64,000 nucleotides of DNA from CAYMAI01 sp964388445 (GTDB taxonomy: Bacteria > 4484-113 > JAGGVC01). Position numbers and translations under genes: made by a program. Of the stretch, positions 51,459-60,666 are shown piece after piece (positions within the stretch are counted from its first letter, which is position 1; each line of letters opens with the position of its first letter). The stretch lies in assembly GCA_964388445.1 (NCBI GenBank), contig CAYMAI010000006.1:62001-126000 (forward strand), given 5' to 3'. The notes beneath the pieces are model-generated. The model did not search any database. It was not told the origin of the DNA and worked only from the letters and a program-made list of their open reading frames with translations.

Positions 51459-51995
51459 TTACTTTTTCTGTTTCAGTCCTGTATATCCTCTGAAGAGGTA
51501 TCGGCTGTCCGAAACGCTGACGAAGCTATGCGGATCGATGTTGGTGGCAAGGTCGAGAATCAAATGGTAGTTCCTGCGCGGCACGATTGAAAAAATCATA
51601 TCCACGGGGCCGTCTTTTCCGCGACCGCCCACCACGGTTGCGCCGAAGTTCTTCTCGCGAATCGCCGATGCTATTTCTTCCCCATGCGTTTTTGTTATCA
51701 CGCGGATTTGGTTATAGCCCATGGCGAACATTTCTTCGAGCCATACTCCGACGAGCGTGCCCACCGAAAAACCGCCGGAATATGCGAACATGAGTATCCA
51801 GTTGTCTCCGCCGATTTTTTGGACGACTCCGCTTATCGCGTAAATGAAAATCGTTACTTCGATGAACGCGATCGAAGACGCCAAGTATTTTCGCCCTTGA
51901 AGGATATAGACCGTACGGATAGTTCCGAGCGATACGTCCACAACCCTCAAGCCGAAAATAATAAGAAAACCGAGAATCAGATTGTCCGGTAACAT
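51459..51995 (-). CDS. DUF2179/DUF5698 (UPF0316) membrane protein
   Basis: A 178-residue protein with three N-terminal membrane segments (DUF5698; FGLRVVDVSLGTIRTVYIL is diagnostic) and a C-terminal soluble DUF2179 domain (NQIRVITKTHGEEIASAIRE, GKDGPVDMIFSIVPRRNY). The family is widespread and of unknown function; DUF2179 may bind a ligand. Stands alone between the ATPase gene and plsX. Confidence 0.9.
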   Translation of the reverse strand: MLPDNLILGFLIIFGLRVVDVSLGTIRTVYILQGRKYLASSIAFIEVTIFIYAISGVVQKIGGDNWILMFAYSGGFSVGTLVGVWLEEMFAMGYNQIRVITKTHGEEIASAIREKNFGATVVGGRGKDGPVDMIFSIVPRRNYHLILDLATNIDPHSFVSVSDSRYLFRGYTGLKQKK

Positions 51996-52143
51996 AACCG
52001 CCTATGCTACCACCGCCGGGCCGTCAATGCGAAAGTTACAGGTTTGCTATCCGTGAACATCGAGCTTTCGCCGATAGTCTTGATACGGAACTTCGTAGCC
52101 GCGCTCAAGGCGCGATAATCGAAGCGCCGCTCTTAAATTGGTA

Positions 52144-52149
52144 TATAAT
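52144..52149 (+). promoter_or_regulatory. -10 box of the plsX-fab operon in TATAATCCGGTTTT element
   Basis: TATAAT lies 14 bases before the plsX ATG, giving a leader of about seven bases and no Shine-Dalgarno. The first 14 bases are identical to the elements at 43325 and 63531 (minus). Confidence 0.58.
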
Positions 52150-52163
52150 CCGGTTTTCCGCTT

Positions 52164-53231
52164 ATGAGTAACGTCCCGAAAATTGTGCTCGACCTCGCGG
52201 GCGCGGACCTCGGCGAAGAGGAGATTCTTCGAGGAGTGAAGCTTGCCGCAGCCGCGCCGAACGGCGGCTTCGAACTCGCGCTCGTATCGAATCATCCCGA
52301 ACGCACGGAAGAGCTTTTCTCGTCGGTAGTCGGAAAGTTGCCGGAACGCGTGGCGAAAAACATAGTCCACGCTCCGCACCGGCTGCCCGATCGAATCCTA
52401 AGCCCCGTTCAAGTTTTCAAAGATTTTCCGGATTGCACTATTAACGTCGGAATGAGGGAAATAAAGGGCAAACCGAATGCTTCTTTCGTTTCGACGGGAA
52501 ACACGGGTCTTGTGATGACGAGCGCTCTTTTCACATTGCAGCGAGTAAAAGGCATAAGCAGGCCGCCGATTGCGAGTCCGCTGCCGACGCTCGGCAAAAC
52601 TTGTTTTTTTCTGGATGCGGGGAGCAACGTTGACTGCCGGCCGGCGCACCTTCACCAGTTCGCCAAAATCGGCTCGGTTTATGCCAAGCGGGTTTGGAAA
52701 AGGGATAATCCGACGGTCGGCCTTTTGAGCAACGGCGAAGAGGATTATAAGGGAAACGCTCTCGTAAAAGAAACGCATGCGCTGCTCAGCGCCGACCCCG
52801 GCATTCATTACGTCGGATATCGTGAAGGCAATACGGTTTTTTCCGGCGACTTGGACATACTTGTTTGCGACGGATTTTTGGGAAACGTTATGCTCAAGTT
52901 CGCGGAAGGATTGGCGACCGCGATTACCCGCCTGTTAAAACAGGAAATCCGCATCAGGCCCCTTGCGGGGATTTCGGCAAAGCTTTTCATGGGAACCGCC
53001 TTCAGGGCGTTAAGAAAAAGGCTCGATTACAGCGAGTACGGCGGCGCCCCGCTTTTGGGCGTGAACGGCAACACCGTTATATGTCACGGCAGAAGCGACG
53101 CGAACGCGATAAAGAACGCAATAAGGGAAGCGCTCACATTGGCTCATCGCGAATGTTGGGTGAGAATCGAAGAGGAGTTCGCCGGGGAGTCCGGCGAAAA
53201 AAGGTCTGATGGAGGGCAAAATGTCTCTTAA
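52164..53231 (+). CDS. plsX: Phosphate acyltransferase PlsX
   Basis: A 355-residue PlsX, which converts acyl-ACP to acyl-phosphate for phospholipid synthesis. Visible family blocks are NASFVSTGNTGLVMTSALFT, VGLLSNGEEDYKGNALVKE, GYREGNTVFSGDLDILVCDG and FLGNVMLKFAEGLA. The usual N-terminal DAMGGD is changed to DLAGAD, so the glycine pair is altered, which is uncommon. It starts the fatty-acid operon; fabH overlaps its stop by 11 bases. Confidence 0.94.
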   Translation: MSNVPKIVLDLAGADLGEEEILRGVKLAAAAPNGGFELALVSNHPERTEELFSSVVGKLPERVAKNIVHAPHRLPDRILSPVQVFKDFPDCTINVGMREIKGKPNASFVSTGNTGLVMTSALFTLQRVKGISRPPIASPLPTLGKTCFFLDAGSNVDCRPAHLHQFAKIGSVYAKRVWKRDNPTVGLLSNGEEDYKGNALVKETHALLSADPGIHYVGYREGNTVFSGDLDILVCDGFLGNVMLKFAEGLATAITRLLKQEIRIRPLAGISAKLFMGTAFRALRKRLDYSEYGGAPLLGVNGNTVICHGRSDANAIKNAIREALTLAHRECWVRIEEEFAGESGEKRSDGGQNVS

Positions 53232-54216
53232 AAAGGTCGTAGTCCGGTCGACGGCACGGTATGTTCCAGAAAGAATAATGAACAATTTCGATTTCGAAAA
53301 AATAGTCGACACGACCGACGAATGGATTGTGCAGCGAACCGGGATACGCGAGCGTCATTTCGTAGCTCCAGGCGAGTCATCTTCCACGATGGCGGTCAAC
53401 GTTGGAAAACAGCTGATGGAGCGCGCGAACGTCGATCCGGCGGAGGTGGGGCTTATCCTCGTTCCGACCGTTACGCCGGATTATATTTTCCCGCCGACCG
53501 CGGTAATAACGGCGCATCAAATCGGTTGCGTAAACGCGGCAGGTTGGGACATCGAAGGCGCTTGCGGCGGTTTTGTCCATGCGCTTCATACCGCGTATGG
53601 AATTTTGGCTTCGGGAGAAAGCCGGTATGCCCTGGTAATAGGCAGCGAAGTAATGACTACTATTGCGGATTATACCGACCGCGGCACATGCGTGCTTTTC
53701 GGCGACGCCGCATCGGGATTTCTTCTTGAAGCGGTGGACGAGTCCGAACGCGGGATAAAAGGTTTTTATCTCGGGGCGGACGGAAGCCAGTGGCAAACGC
53801 TTTATCAGCCTGCCGGCGGGTGCGTAAAAACGCCGTCTCACGAAACGGTAGATAACAGGGAGCATTTCATCAGGATGGACGGCCAGGCGGTTTTCAAGGC
53901 TGCCGTTAAACTGATGGGGACATCGATAGAACGGGTTTTGGAAAAAACCGGAACGCCGGTCGAGAACGTCGATTACTTCATTCCTCATCAAGCCAATGCC
54001 AGAATTATTGAAAGCACCAGAAGAAGGTTGAACGTGCCCGAGGAGAAAATGTACGTCAATATAGACAGGTACGGCAATACGACGGCGGCAAGCATTCCAC
54101 TTTGCGTGGACGAGCTGAATGAACAAGGGAAGCTGGTCGACGGTACGCAGCTCGTGCTGTTCACATTCGGTGCGGGTTTCGTCTGGGGCGGATGCCACCT
54201 TGTCTGGGGGAGTTAG
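53221..54216 (+). CDS. fabH: 3-oxoacyl-ACP synthase III (FabH)
   Basis: A 331-residue thiolase-fold enzyme that starts fatty-acid synthesis by condensing acetyl-CoA (or a branched primer) with malonyl-ACP. The Cys-His-Asn triad is in DIEGACGGFVHALH, FIPHQANARI and RYGNTTAAS. The start is the ATG at 53221 after GGAGGG; an earlier in-frame ATG at 53209 lies before that ribosome site. Confidence 0.96.
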   Translation: MSLKKVVVRSTARYVPERIMNNFDFEKIVDTTDEWIVQRTGIRERHFVAPGESSSTMAVNVGKQLMERANVDPAEVGLILVPTVTPDYIFPPTAVITAHQIGCVNAAGWDIEGACGGFVHALHTAYGILASGESRYALVIGSEVMTTIADYTDRGTCVLFGDAASGFLLEAVDESERGIKGFYLGADGSQWQTLYQPAGGCVKTPSHETVDNREHFIRMDGQAVFKAAVKLMGTSIERVLEKTGTPVENVDYFIPHQANARIIESTRRRLNVPEEKMYVNIDRYGNTTAASIPLCVDELNEQGKLVDGTQLVLFTFGAGFVWGGCHLVWGS

Positions 54217-54219
54217 CAT

Positions 54220-55194
54220 ATGAAAATAGCACTGATGTTTCCGGGCCAGGCGAGCCAAGAAGTGGGTATGGGCCGCACGTTTTACGACGGCTGGCCGGAA
54301 TCTCGCGAAATTTTCGAGCGTGCAGACGCGTCTCTCGGATTTTCGATTTCGGAGTTATGTTTCAACGGCCCGGAAGAGCGGCTGAAGCAAACCGAAATCA
54401 CGCAACCTTCCATTCTAACCGTGAGCGTTGCGGCCTGGGTTGCGGTTAGGCCGATGATCGAAAAAGCCGGCCTGGAAGTTGCAGCGGCGGCGGGCCACAG
54501 CTTGGGTGAATATTCCGCGCTTGTCGCGGCCGGAGCGCTGGAATTCGAGGACGCGGTGAAGCTCGTTCATGCCCGCGGTAAGTCGATGCAGGACGCCGTA
54601 ACGGAAGACGAAGGCGCGATGAGCGCGGTGTTGGGATTGGACGCGGAAACCGTGAAGGCGGTTTGCGATGAGGTTACGTCCGGAGGCGACATTGCTTCGC
54701 TGGCGAATTTAAACAGCCCCGGCCAATGGGTTATTAGCGGCTCGGCGAGCGGAGTGGAAAAAGCCGAATCTTTGTTAAAAGAAAAAGGCGCAAAAAAACT
54801 GATAAGACTGCCTGTCAGCGCCCCGTTCCATTGTCCACTAATGAAGCCTGCCGCCGAAGGGATGAAACCGCTGCTCCTATCCGCGGAATTTTCGCGCCCG
54901 GCGTTTCCCGTTTTGGCGAATCTAACCGCGGCCGGATATCCGGCGAATGTCTCGGATTTTGCGGACGCGTTAATCGGCCAAATCCAAGGCGCGGTCAGGT
55001 GGATTGAAATTTTCGAAAACTTCGGCGAAAACTACGGAGCGCGAGTCGCGCTCGAAATCGGGCCGGGTAAGGTGCTGAGCGGACTTGCGAAGCGCATAAA
55101 TCCCGAACTTCCGGCTTATTCGATAGACACGCTTGCTCGCGCGGGCGAAGTTGTTTCCGCGATGACGTCGGCGGGTGAGCAAAACAGGGCTTGA
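54220..55194 (+). CDS. fabD: Malonyl-CoA:ACP transacylase (FabD)
   Basis: A 324-residue acyltransferase that loads malonyl onto ACP. Its active-site GHSLGEYSALVAAGAL holds the nucleophilic Ser, and SAPFHCPLMKP holds the catalytic His. It follows fabH by three bases and continues the plsX-fabHDGF order. Confidence 0.96.
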   Translation: MKIALMFPGQASQEVGMGRTFYDGWPESREIFERADASLGFSISELCFNGPEERLKQTEITQPSILTVSVAAWVAVRPMIEKAGLEVAAAAGHSLGEYSALVAAGALEFEDAVKLVHARGKSMQDAVTEDEGAMSAVLGLDAETVKAVCDEVTSGGDIASLANLNSPGQWVISGSASGVEKAESLLKEKGAKKLIRLPVSAPFHCPLMKPAAEGMKPLLLSAEFSRPAFPVLANLTAAGYPANVSDFADALIGQIQGAVRWIEIFENFGENYGARVALEIGPGKVLSGLAKRINPELPAYSIDTLARAGEVVSAMTSAGEQNRA

Positions 55195-55208
55195 TCGGTA
55201 GCTAGGTT

Positions 55209-55967
55209 ATGAGTCTGCATATCGACTTTAAGGGTAAGGTTGCACTTGTCACGGGCGGGGCAAGGGGTATCGGCGCGGCTTGCGCGAAAAAGCTTGCGTC
55301 CGCCGGCGCGTCCGTGGCGGTCAACTACAGGCATAGCGCCGCCGCCGCCAGCGAACTGGTGGGCGCAATCACGAAGGATGGCGGAAAAGCCGCGGCGTTC
55401 GGTTTCGACGTATCCGACTTCGACGCGACGATTGCAGGTGTGCGGGAGATTGAAGGTGAGTTCGGCGGTATCGACCTTCTTGTGAATAATGCTGGTGCGC
55501 GTCACGACAACCTGACGCACAGAATGACTCGAAACGAGTGGAACAGCGGCATAGAGGATAATCTGAGCGGCGTGTTCAACGTAACCAAAGCGTGTCTTGA
55601 GGGTATGCTTAAGAGGCGATTCGGAAGAATTGTTACGGTTTCGTCGGTGGCGGGACAGGTTGGCAGCCTCGGCCAAAGCAATTACGCCGCGGCAAAGGCC
55701 GGCGCGGTCGCATTTACGAAAAGCGTTGCCACGGAATACGCCGGCCGCAATATTAGGGCGAATACCGTTATTCCGGGAATCATAGCGACGGACATGACCA
55801 AGGATTTGAAGGAAGAGATCGCCAAAAGCTATATCGACCGAATTCCGCTTAAAAGGTTCGGCGAGCCTGACGAAATAGCGGATGTTGTTGTATTCTTGCT
55901 GAGCGATATGTCCTCGTACGTTACGGGAGCAACCTTAAGCGTCAACGGCGGCGGAATGATGATTTAG
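55209..55967 (+). CDS. fabG: 3-oxoacyl-ACP reductase (FabG)
   Basis: A 252-residue short-chain dehydrogenase: cofactor motif VTGGARGIGAACAKK, NNAGARHD, and catalytic Ser with YxxxK in SSVAGQ and SNYAAAKAGAVAF. It reduces 3-oxoacyl-ACP with NADPH. It ends 34 bases before fabF. The acyl-carrier-protein gene that normally separates fabG and fabF is missing. Confidence 0.96.
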   Translation: MSLHIDFKGKVALVTGGARGIGAACAKKLASAGASVAVNYRHSAAAASELVGAITKDGGKAAAFGFDVSDFDATIAGVREIEGEFGGIDLLVNNAGARHDNLTHRMTRNEWNSGIEDNLSGVFNVTKACLEGMLKRRFGRIVTVSSVAGQVGSLGQSNYAAAKAGAVAFTKSVATEYAGRNIRANTVIPGIIATDMTKDLKEEIAKSYIDRIPLKRFGEPDEIADVVVFLLSDMSSYVTGATLSVNGGGMMI

Positions 55968-56001
55968 GCCGTCCGGCCAGGCGCGAAAGGGAGGATGCAG
56001 G

Positions 56002-57246
56002 ATGAACAGAGTCGTAGTTACGGGAATTGGAGTGATAAGCAGCTTCGGCGCCGGCATCGACGCGCTCGAAACAGCAATATATGAGGGAAAAAGCGGCGTC
56101 GCGCAAATAAAGAACTTCGACGCGACGGGCTGGCCCTGCACGATTGCCGCCGAAATCGGCGAATACGATTCGTCGCCGTACATTTCGCCCAAGAATGCGC
56201 GCCGCTACGACAGGTACATAGTTGCTTCGGTTTGCGCCAGCAAAATGGCGATAGAAATGTCGGGCGCGGATTTATCCAAATTCGAAAAGGACAGAGTCGG
56301 AGTTTACATTTCGAGCGGTATCGGCGGCCTCGATACTTTTCTGCACGAAGCCCGAAATCTAGTAACGAAAGGATATAACAGGATTAGCCCGTTCTTCATC
56401 CCGAATGCGATTGCGAACATGGCGAGCGGCGTCGTGGCAATGGAAACCGGAATGATGGGGCCGAACGTCGCAATCGTAAGCGCGTGCGCTTCGAGCGCGC
56501 ATGCAATCGGCGAGGCACACAGGCTGGTGAAATTCGGGATTGCGGACGCGATGATTGTGGGCGGTTCCGAAACGTCGGTCAACGAATTCGGAGTGGGCGG
56601 ATTCGCGAGCATGAAGGCGATTACGACGAGCTTCAACGACTGCCCGGAGAAAAGCAGCCGCCCGTTCGATGCAAAGCGCGACGGGTTCGTGATGGGCGAA
56701 GGCGCGGGCACCTTGTTCATCGAAACGCTGGAAAGCGCCAAAGCCCGCGGGGCGAAAATCCTCGCGGAAATCGTCGGGTTCGGCGCGTCCGCGGACGCTT
56801 ATCACATGACGGCTCCCGCGCCGGAAGGCCTAGGCGCGCAGTACGCGATGAAGGCTGCGATGAAGGAAGCGGGAATCTTGCCGGAACAAATCGGATATAT
56901 AAACGCGCACGGGACTTCGACGCCGCTTAACGACAAGAACGAAACGCTGGCGATAAAACACGTTTTCGGCGATTACGCTTATAAGATTCCCGTATCGAGC
57001 ACGAAAAGCATGCACGGCCATTTGCTCGGCGCGGCCGGCGCGGTGGAAACCGCGGTGTGCGCTCTGGCTTTATGCAGACAAGAAGTTCCGCCGACGATTA
57101 ACTATGAAAATCCCGATCCGGAATGCGATCTCGATTACGTGCCGAATTCGCCGCGTAAACACGAGTTCGAATATGCGATGACGAACAGCTTCGGTTTCGG
57201 CGGCCAAAACGGGGTGGTTATTTTAAAACGCTGGGCGGGGGAGTAA
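56002..57246 (+). CDS. fabF: 3-oxoacyl-ACP synthase II (FabF)
   Basis: A 414-residue elongating ketosynthase. The Cys-His-His triad appears in VSACASSAHAIGEAH, INAHGTSTPLND and KSMHGHLLGAAGA, and the C-terminus is NSFGFGGQNGVVILKR. It elongates acyl-ACP by two carbons. GGGAGG precedes the ATG. It is the last gene of the operon. Confidence 0.96.
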   Translation: MNRVVVTGIGVISSFGAGIDALETAIYEGKSGVAQIKNFDATGWPCTIAAEIGEYDSSPYISPKNARRYDRYIVASVCASKMAIEMSGADLSKFEKDRVGVYISSGIGGLDTFLHEARNLVTKGYNRISPFFIPNAIANMASGVVAMETGMMGPNVAIVSACASSAHAIGEAHRLVKFGIADAMIVGGSETSVNEFGVGGFASMKAITTSFNDCPEKSSRPFDAKRDGFVMGEGAGTLFIETLESAKARGAKILAEIVGFGASADAYHMTAPAPEGLGAQYAMKAAMKEAGILPEQIGYINAHGTSTPLNDKNETLAIKHVFGDYAYKIPVSSTKSMHGHLLGAAGAVETAVCALALCRQEVPPTINYENPDPECDLDYVPNSPRKHEFEYAMTNSFGFGGQNGVVILKRWAGE

Positions 57247-57303
57247 AACCCGCACGGCAGGCTTTAACGGCGTGCGATAATTGCCGTGCTAACCAAATAT
57301 TTT

Positions 57304-58740
57304 TTAGTCGCTGCCCAGATACGAGCCGTACAAAGATGTCCTTGAGAGGTTTGTCATAACTATTATTTCAGTATTGGTTGAAGGATCGTATCTAACCAGA
57401 TCATGGCTGGGTTCTTCAAATGAATAAGGGCTGTTCATCCTGAGAAACCAAATAGCACCATCGGCCCCAATCGTTAGACTACTTTGGATGTGTTGTTTCC
57501 CCTCATAGACTTTCTTGCAGTTCATGTCATCGTCTATCCGGTATATAGTTGACCAGTGTGACCTATGCGGACCCATCAAAACAAATACAGCATTTTCTTC
57601 AGAGTTATACCACGATTTTATGAACCGGCTCATTTCCCATTTAGGTCTATACCTGTCAAAAGATTGGGGCAATTCAATTACCTTGCTATATTTTGTTTCC
57701 GCATTTATTTTCGCAATGAACGCCCTGCTCTCGGCATATTTGGCACCGCGGCCCGGCAGCGTCGAAAGGAAAAATAAAGAAGTACCATCGTTAAGTCTGG
57801 GAACAATACAACGCGAATAAACCGCAGCTTCAAAAGATACTTTAGGTAAGTAGTTATCAAAATCATCTGCACCAACGATTATCGGTTCATACTGATTGCC
57901 CGAATCGCGCACAAACACGTAAAAGCTGGATATTGGTGTGCTTGTTGTTGCTTCGTGATAGTCAATAATAGCAGTTCTAGACCAGGGCGAAGGATTTTCA
58001 ATTCCGGGAATCCGATCGAATCTTGTTGTAACCAAAATGCCTTCGTATCCAATTGTAAATGGTTCAAGCAATCCATCAGCTTTTTCAATATCACTGTCTC
58101 CAATCGGCAAATCGGGTTCTGGTATGTATAAATCCATATTGCGAGAATTCAAAATCATTTTGAAGTTGGATTCGGAGGAAGGTCTTGAAACAACAATATA
58201 GGATGAATAAAAACATGGTGCATAGTTGTCTCCAAAATGACCTTCGGAATCGTGAGCAAGGTATCCATAATTGTCATGGGACGGCGCCTCCCATTCAGCA
58301 TTATTAATTTCTATTATCTTTCCGCTCTTTAAATTGACGCTTACAAAATATTGCCTTATTTTAGTCAAATTCTGGCTTACTATAACTCTTCGCATTACCA
58401 ATGAATTATCTTGAATAAACGCCCACTGAGGGACTGAAAGAAAACGCTGCGCTGCATTTTTATCGCCGGTTTGTAGTACCGACCAAATAATGGTTCCGGT
58501 TTCATCGGCAGCCCAAAGACGGTATTTTGCATGTGGGCCATAACTGTCACGCCAAATGAAAGAACGCAAAATCGGAATCTTCTGAATTCCTATCGGTTCG
58601 TTTGAAACTTCATATTCCCACCAGGCTACTGCGGGATTGGGCCGATTAGAGATTTCCCAGGTGCGGTATGTGGCGTACGCGGCAATGATTGTCGCTAGCG
58701 CGACGAAAAGCAAGATTGTCCACTTCAATATCAGTTTCAT
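57304..58740 (-). CDS. AT-rich orphan gene: single-pass exported beta-rich protein
   Basis: A 478-residue protein with an N-terminal membrane anchor (about 2-25, MKLILKWTILLFVALATIIA) and a beta-rich body that looks like a propeller of irregular repeats (GYEGILVTTRFDRIPG, SLTIGADGAIWFLRM). I recognise no family. Base and codon use are clearly richer in AT than the neighbouring fab genes and hemW, suggesting acquisition. I use the second ATG (58740), which is placed well behind AAGGA. Confidence 0.72.
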   Translation of the reverse strand: MKLILKWTILLFVALATIIAAYATYRTWEISNRPNPAVAWWEYEVSNEPIGIQKIPILRSFIWRDSYGPHAKYRLWAADETGTIIWSVLQTGDKNAAQRFLSVPQWAFIQDNSLVMRRVIVSQNLTKIRQYFVSVNLKSGKIIEINNAEWEAPSHDNYGYLAHDSEGHFGDNYAPCFYSSYIVVSRPSSESNFKMILNSRNMDLYIPEPDLPIGDSDIEKADGLLEPFTIGYEGILVTTRFDRIPGIENPSPWSRTAIIDYHEATTSTPISSFYVFVRDSGNQYEPIIVGADDFDNYLPKVSFEAAVYSRCIVPRLNDGTSLFFLSTLPGRGAKYAESRAFIAKINAETKYSKVIELPQSFDRYRPKWEMSRFIKSWYNSEENAVFVLMGPHRSHWSTIYRIDDDMNCKKVYEGKQHIQSSLTIGADGAIWFLRMNSPYSFEEPSHDLVRYDPSTNTEIIVMTNLSRTSLYGSYLGSD

Positions 58741-58980
58741 TCCGAGCATTCCTTTCGAATATTGCTAATTAACTAAACAACCGGCGCATTGCGAAAATTG
58801 TGCAAACCAAAACGCTAAGAAATCGAAGAAGGATAGATTATACGTGCATCGGCATTCGGCTAGGCGCATGACACATTCAAGGATGAGGTGCAACAGGGAC
58901 GGACTTCGGATAGAATTCTCAGTTGTCTGCTACGAAGCCCAAAGTGGCCGTCGGATATTCCATAGCCAAGTAGAGCGTGC

Positions 58981-58986
58981 GATAAT
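58981..58986 (+). promoter_or_regulatory. -10 box (GATAAT) of hemW
   Basis: GATAAT, TGCGCCGC, GTG: eight bases to the start, no Shine-Dalgarno. Confidence 0.4.
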
Positions 58987-58994
58987 TGCGCCGC

Positions 58995-60167
58995 GTGAAC
59001 GTATACGTCCACATTCCGTTTTGCACTCGAAAGTGCCCGTACTGCGATTTTTTGAGCTGGCACGAGGCCGCGCCGTCGTCCGCGCCGGGCGCGCAGAGGG
59101 CGTATTTCGCCGCGCTGAAATCTGAAATAATGCATTATTCCGCGCTCGGATACGGGCTAAGCTTGCGCGGGGACCCGCCCGCGGCGATTGACGGCGGCGT
59201 GAAAAGCAAAATAAAGACGGCGTTTATCGGCGGCGGCACGCCGACCAAGCCGGATTCCGGTTTGCTTCTCGGAATAGTCTCGCTTTTAAAGGAAACTTTC
59301 GGGTTCGCGGACGGCTATGAGCTTACCGTAGAGGCGAATCCGGAAACGCTTTCGGGATACCCTCTCGGCGGGCTTTTCGACGCCGGCGTGACGCGGCTTT
59401 CGGCCGGCGTTCAATCCACCCATACGCATCATCTTGGCTCACTCGGCAGGGGGGTGGACTGGCGCGCAGTAAAAGCGGGACTGGCTGACGTCCGGCGTGA
59501 ATGGAAGGGAAGGCTGTCGTTCGACGTTTTGTACGGTGTACCGCGCCAGACGCTGGAAGAAATTTATTGCGACGTCGAGCGGCTGATGGAATTTAAGCCC
59601 GAACATATTTCGGCCTATCAGCTAACGCCTGAGGCCGGAACGAAATTGAAGCGTGACGTCGAGCGAGGAAGGACGCATCTTCCGGCGGAAGGCGAAGCGG
59701 TTGCGATGCAGGAATTTCTGGAGTCCAGGCTGGCCGCGCACGGGCTTTTCAGGTACGAAATCAGCAACTACGCACGGCCCGGCGCGGAATGCAGCCACAA
59801 TGTAGCCGTGTGGTCGGGCGAAGATTATTTGGGATTCGGGGTAAGCGCGATGGGGTTTACCGGCGGGATCAGATATTCGAACGTGCGGACGCTGGAAGAA
59901 TACTTGTCGCTTGTGGGAGCGCGCAGGCTGCCGCGAGCTCGGGAGGAATCGCGTGACAAGGAATCGCGAATCCGGGAGAAGATCGCGTTCGGGCTGAGGA
60001 TGACGCGGGGAGTTGAAATTACGGATGACGAATTAGGCGAGGCAGGGCTTATTGACGATATAGCAGGGCTTATCGAAAGCGGATTGCTCGAACGTGAAGG
60101 CTCGCGGCTTAAGCTTGCGCGAGCCAAACTGAGGTTTCACGACTTCGCCGCGGCGAGCGTGATTTGA
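58995..60167 (+). CDS. hemW: Radical SAM heme chaperone HemW (coproporphyrinogen III oxidase-like)
   Basis: A 390-residue radical SAM protein with the cluster motif HIPFCTRKCPYCDFLSW, FIGGGTPTKP and the HemW-type HNVAVWSGEDYLGFG. Length and motifs fit HemW, which inserts heme into respiratory proteins, more than HemN, whose additional N-terminal part is missing. It matches the heme-rich respiratory chain of this genome. I take GTG 58995, eight bases after GATAAT; an in-frame TTG at 58986 would touch the -10 box. Confidence 0.9.
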   Translation: MNVYVHIPFCTRKCPYCDFLSWHEAAPSSAPGAQRAYFAALKSEIMHYSALGYGLSLRGDPPAAIDGGVKSKIKTAFIGGGTPTKPDSGLLLGIVSLLKETFGFADGYELTVEANPETLSGYPLGGLFDAGVTRLSAGVQSTHTHHLGSLGRGVDWRAVKAGLADVRREWKGRLSFDVLYGVPRQTLEEIYCDVERLMEFKPEHISAYQLTPEAGTKLKRDVERGRTHLPAEGEAVAMQEFLESRLAAHGLFRYEISNYARPGAECSHNVAVWSGEDYLGFGVSAMGFTGGIRYSNVRTLEEYLSLVGARRLPRAREESRDKESRIREKIAFGLRMTRGVEITDDELGEAGLIDDIAGLIESGLLEREGSRLKLARAKLRFHDFAAASVI

Positions 60168-60192
60168 CGCTCGATTCACGCTCTGATAGATT
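60164..60192 (+). promoter_or_regulatory. Sigma70-like promoter (TTGACG-17-TAGATT)
   Basis: TTGACG overlaps the hemW stop and is 17 bases from TAGATT; CTTCGA and the GTG start of the next gene follow directly, so the mRNA is predicted leaderless. Confidence 0.65.
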
Positions 60193-60198
60193 CTTCGA

Positions 60199-60609
60199 GT
60201 GGGTTATTACACTGAATTCGAACCTTGCGCCATTTTACTGCTCCTGGGCGGGGTTTTCATTTTCATCGGCGCCCAGCTTTTGGCGGGGTCCAAATACACT
60301 TACAGCAAAGAAGACCGCCAAAGCAAGCACGTCAGCGGGTTATTTTCGTTGGGGTTAGGCGCGGTCATTGTCACGGCGGGAGTATTGTTGGCGGAGTATT
60401 TATACGACAACGCGTATACGGGATATTTCGGAGGCGCGAATGCGATTTCAGCTTTATTCGCTCTGCTTGCAGTTGCATCGCTGGCGGTTTACTTTTTCAA
60501 CCGAGATTCTTCCAAATATCACGAGCTTGAAGCGCGCGCAAACAGGCAGGTGGGGCTGGCTTTTTTTCTTGTTTTCCTCGCCGCGGCAGTCGCGATGCAG
60601 TGGATTTAA
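60199..60609 (+). CDS. Four-segment membrane protein, unknown
   Basis: A 136-residue protein with four hydrophobic segments (about 10-29, 47-65, 77-97, 117-135) and a short charged stretch (YSKEDRQSKHVSG). No family recognised. It begins with GTG six bases from a good promoter and has no Shine-Dalgarno. Confidence 0.7.
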   Translation: MGYYTEFEPCAILLLLGGVFIFIGAQLLAGSKYTYSKEDRQSKHVSGLFSLGLGAVIVTAGVLLAEYLYDNAYTGYFGGANAISALFALLAVASLAVYFFNRDSSKYHELEARANRQVGLAFFLVFLAAAVAMQWI

Positions 60610-60666
60610 CCGCGCACGATTACCGTCCGATTTATCGGCCGATTTCGAAGCGGTTTGCCAGCCCGA

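Noticed and set aside
57252..57289. GCACGGCA/TGCCGTGC inverted repeat after fabF
   Set aside because: The 22-base loop and lack of a T-run make it a poor terminator; it may be chance.
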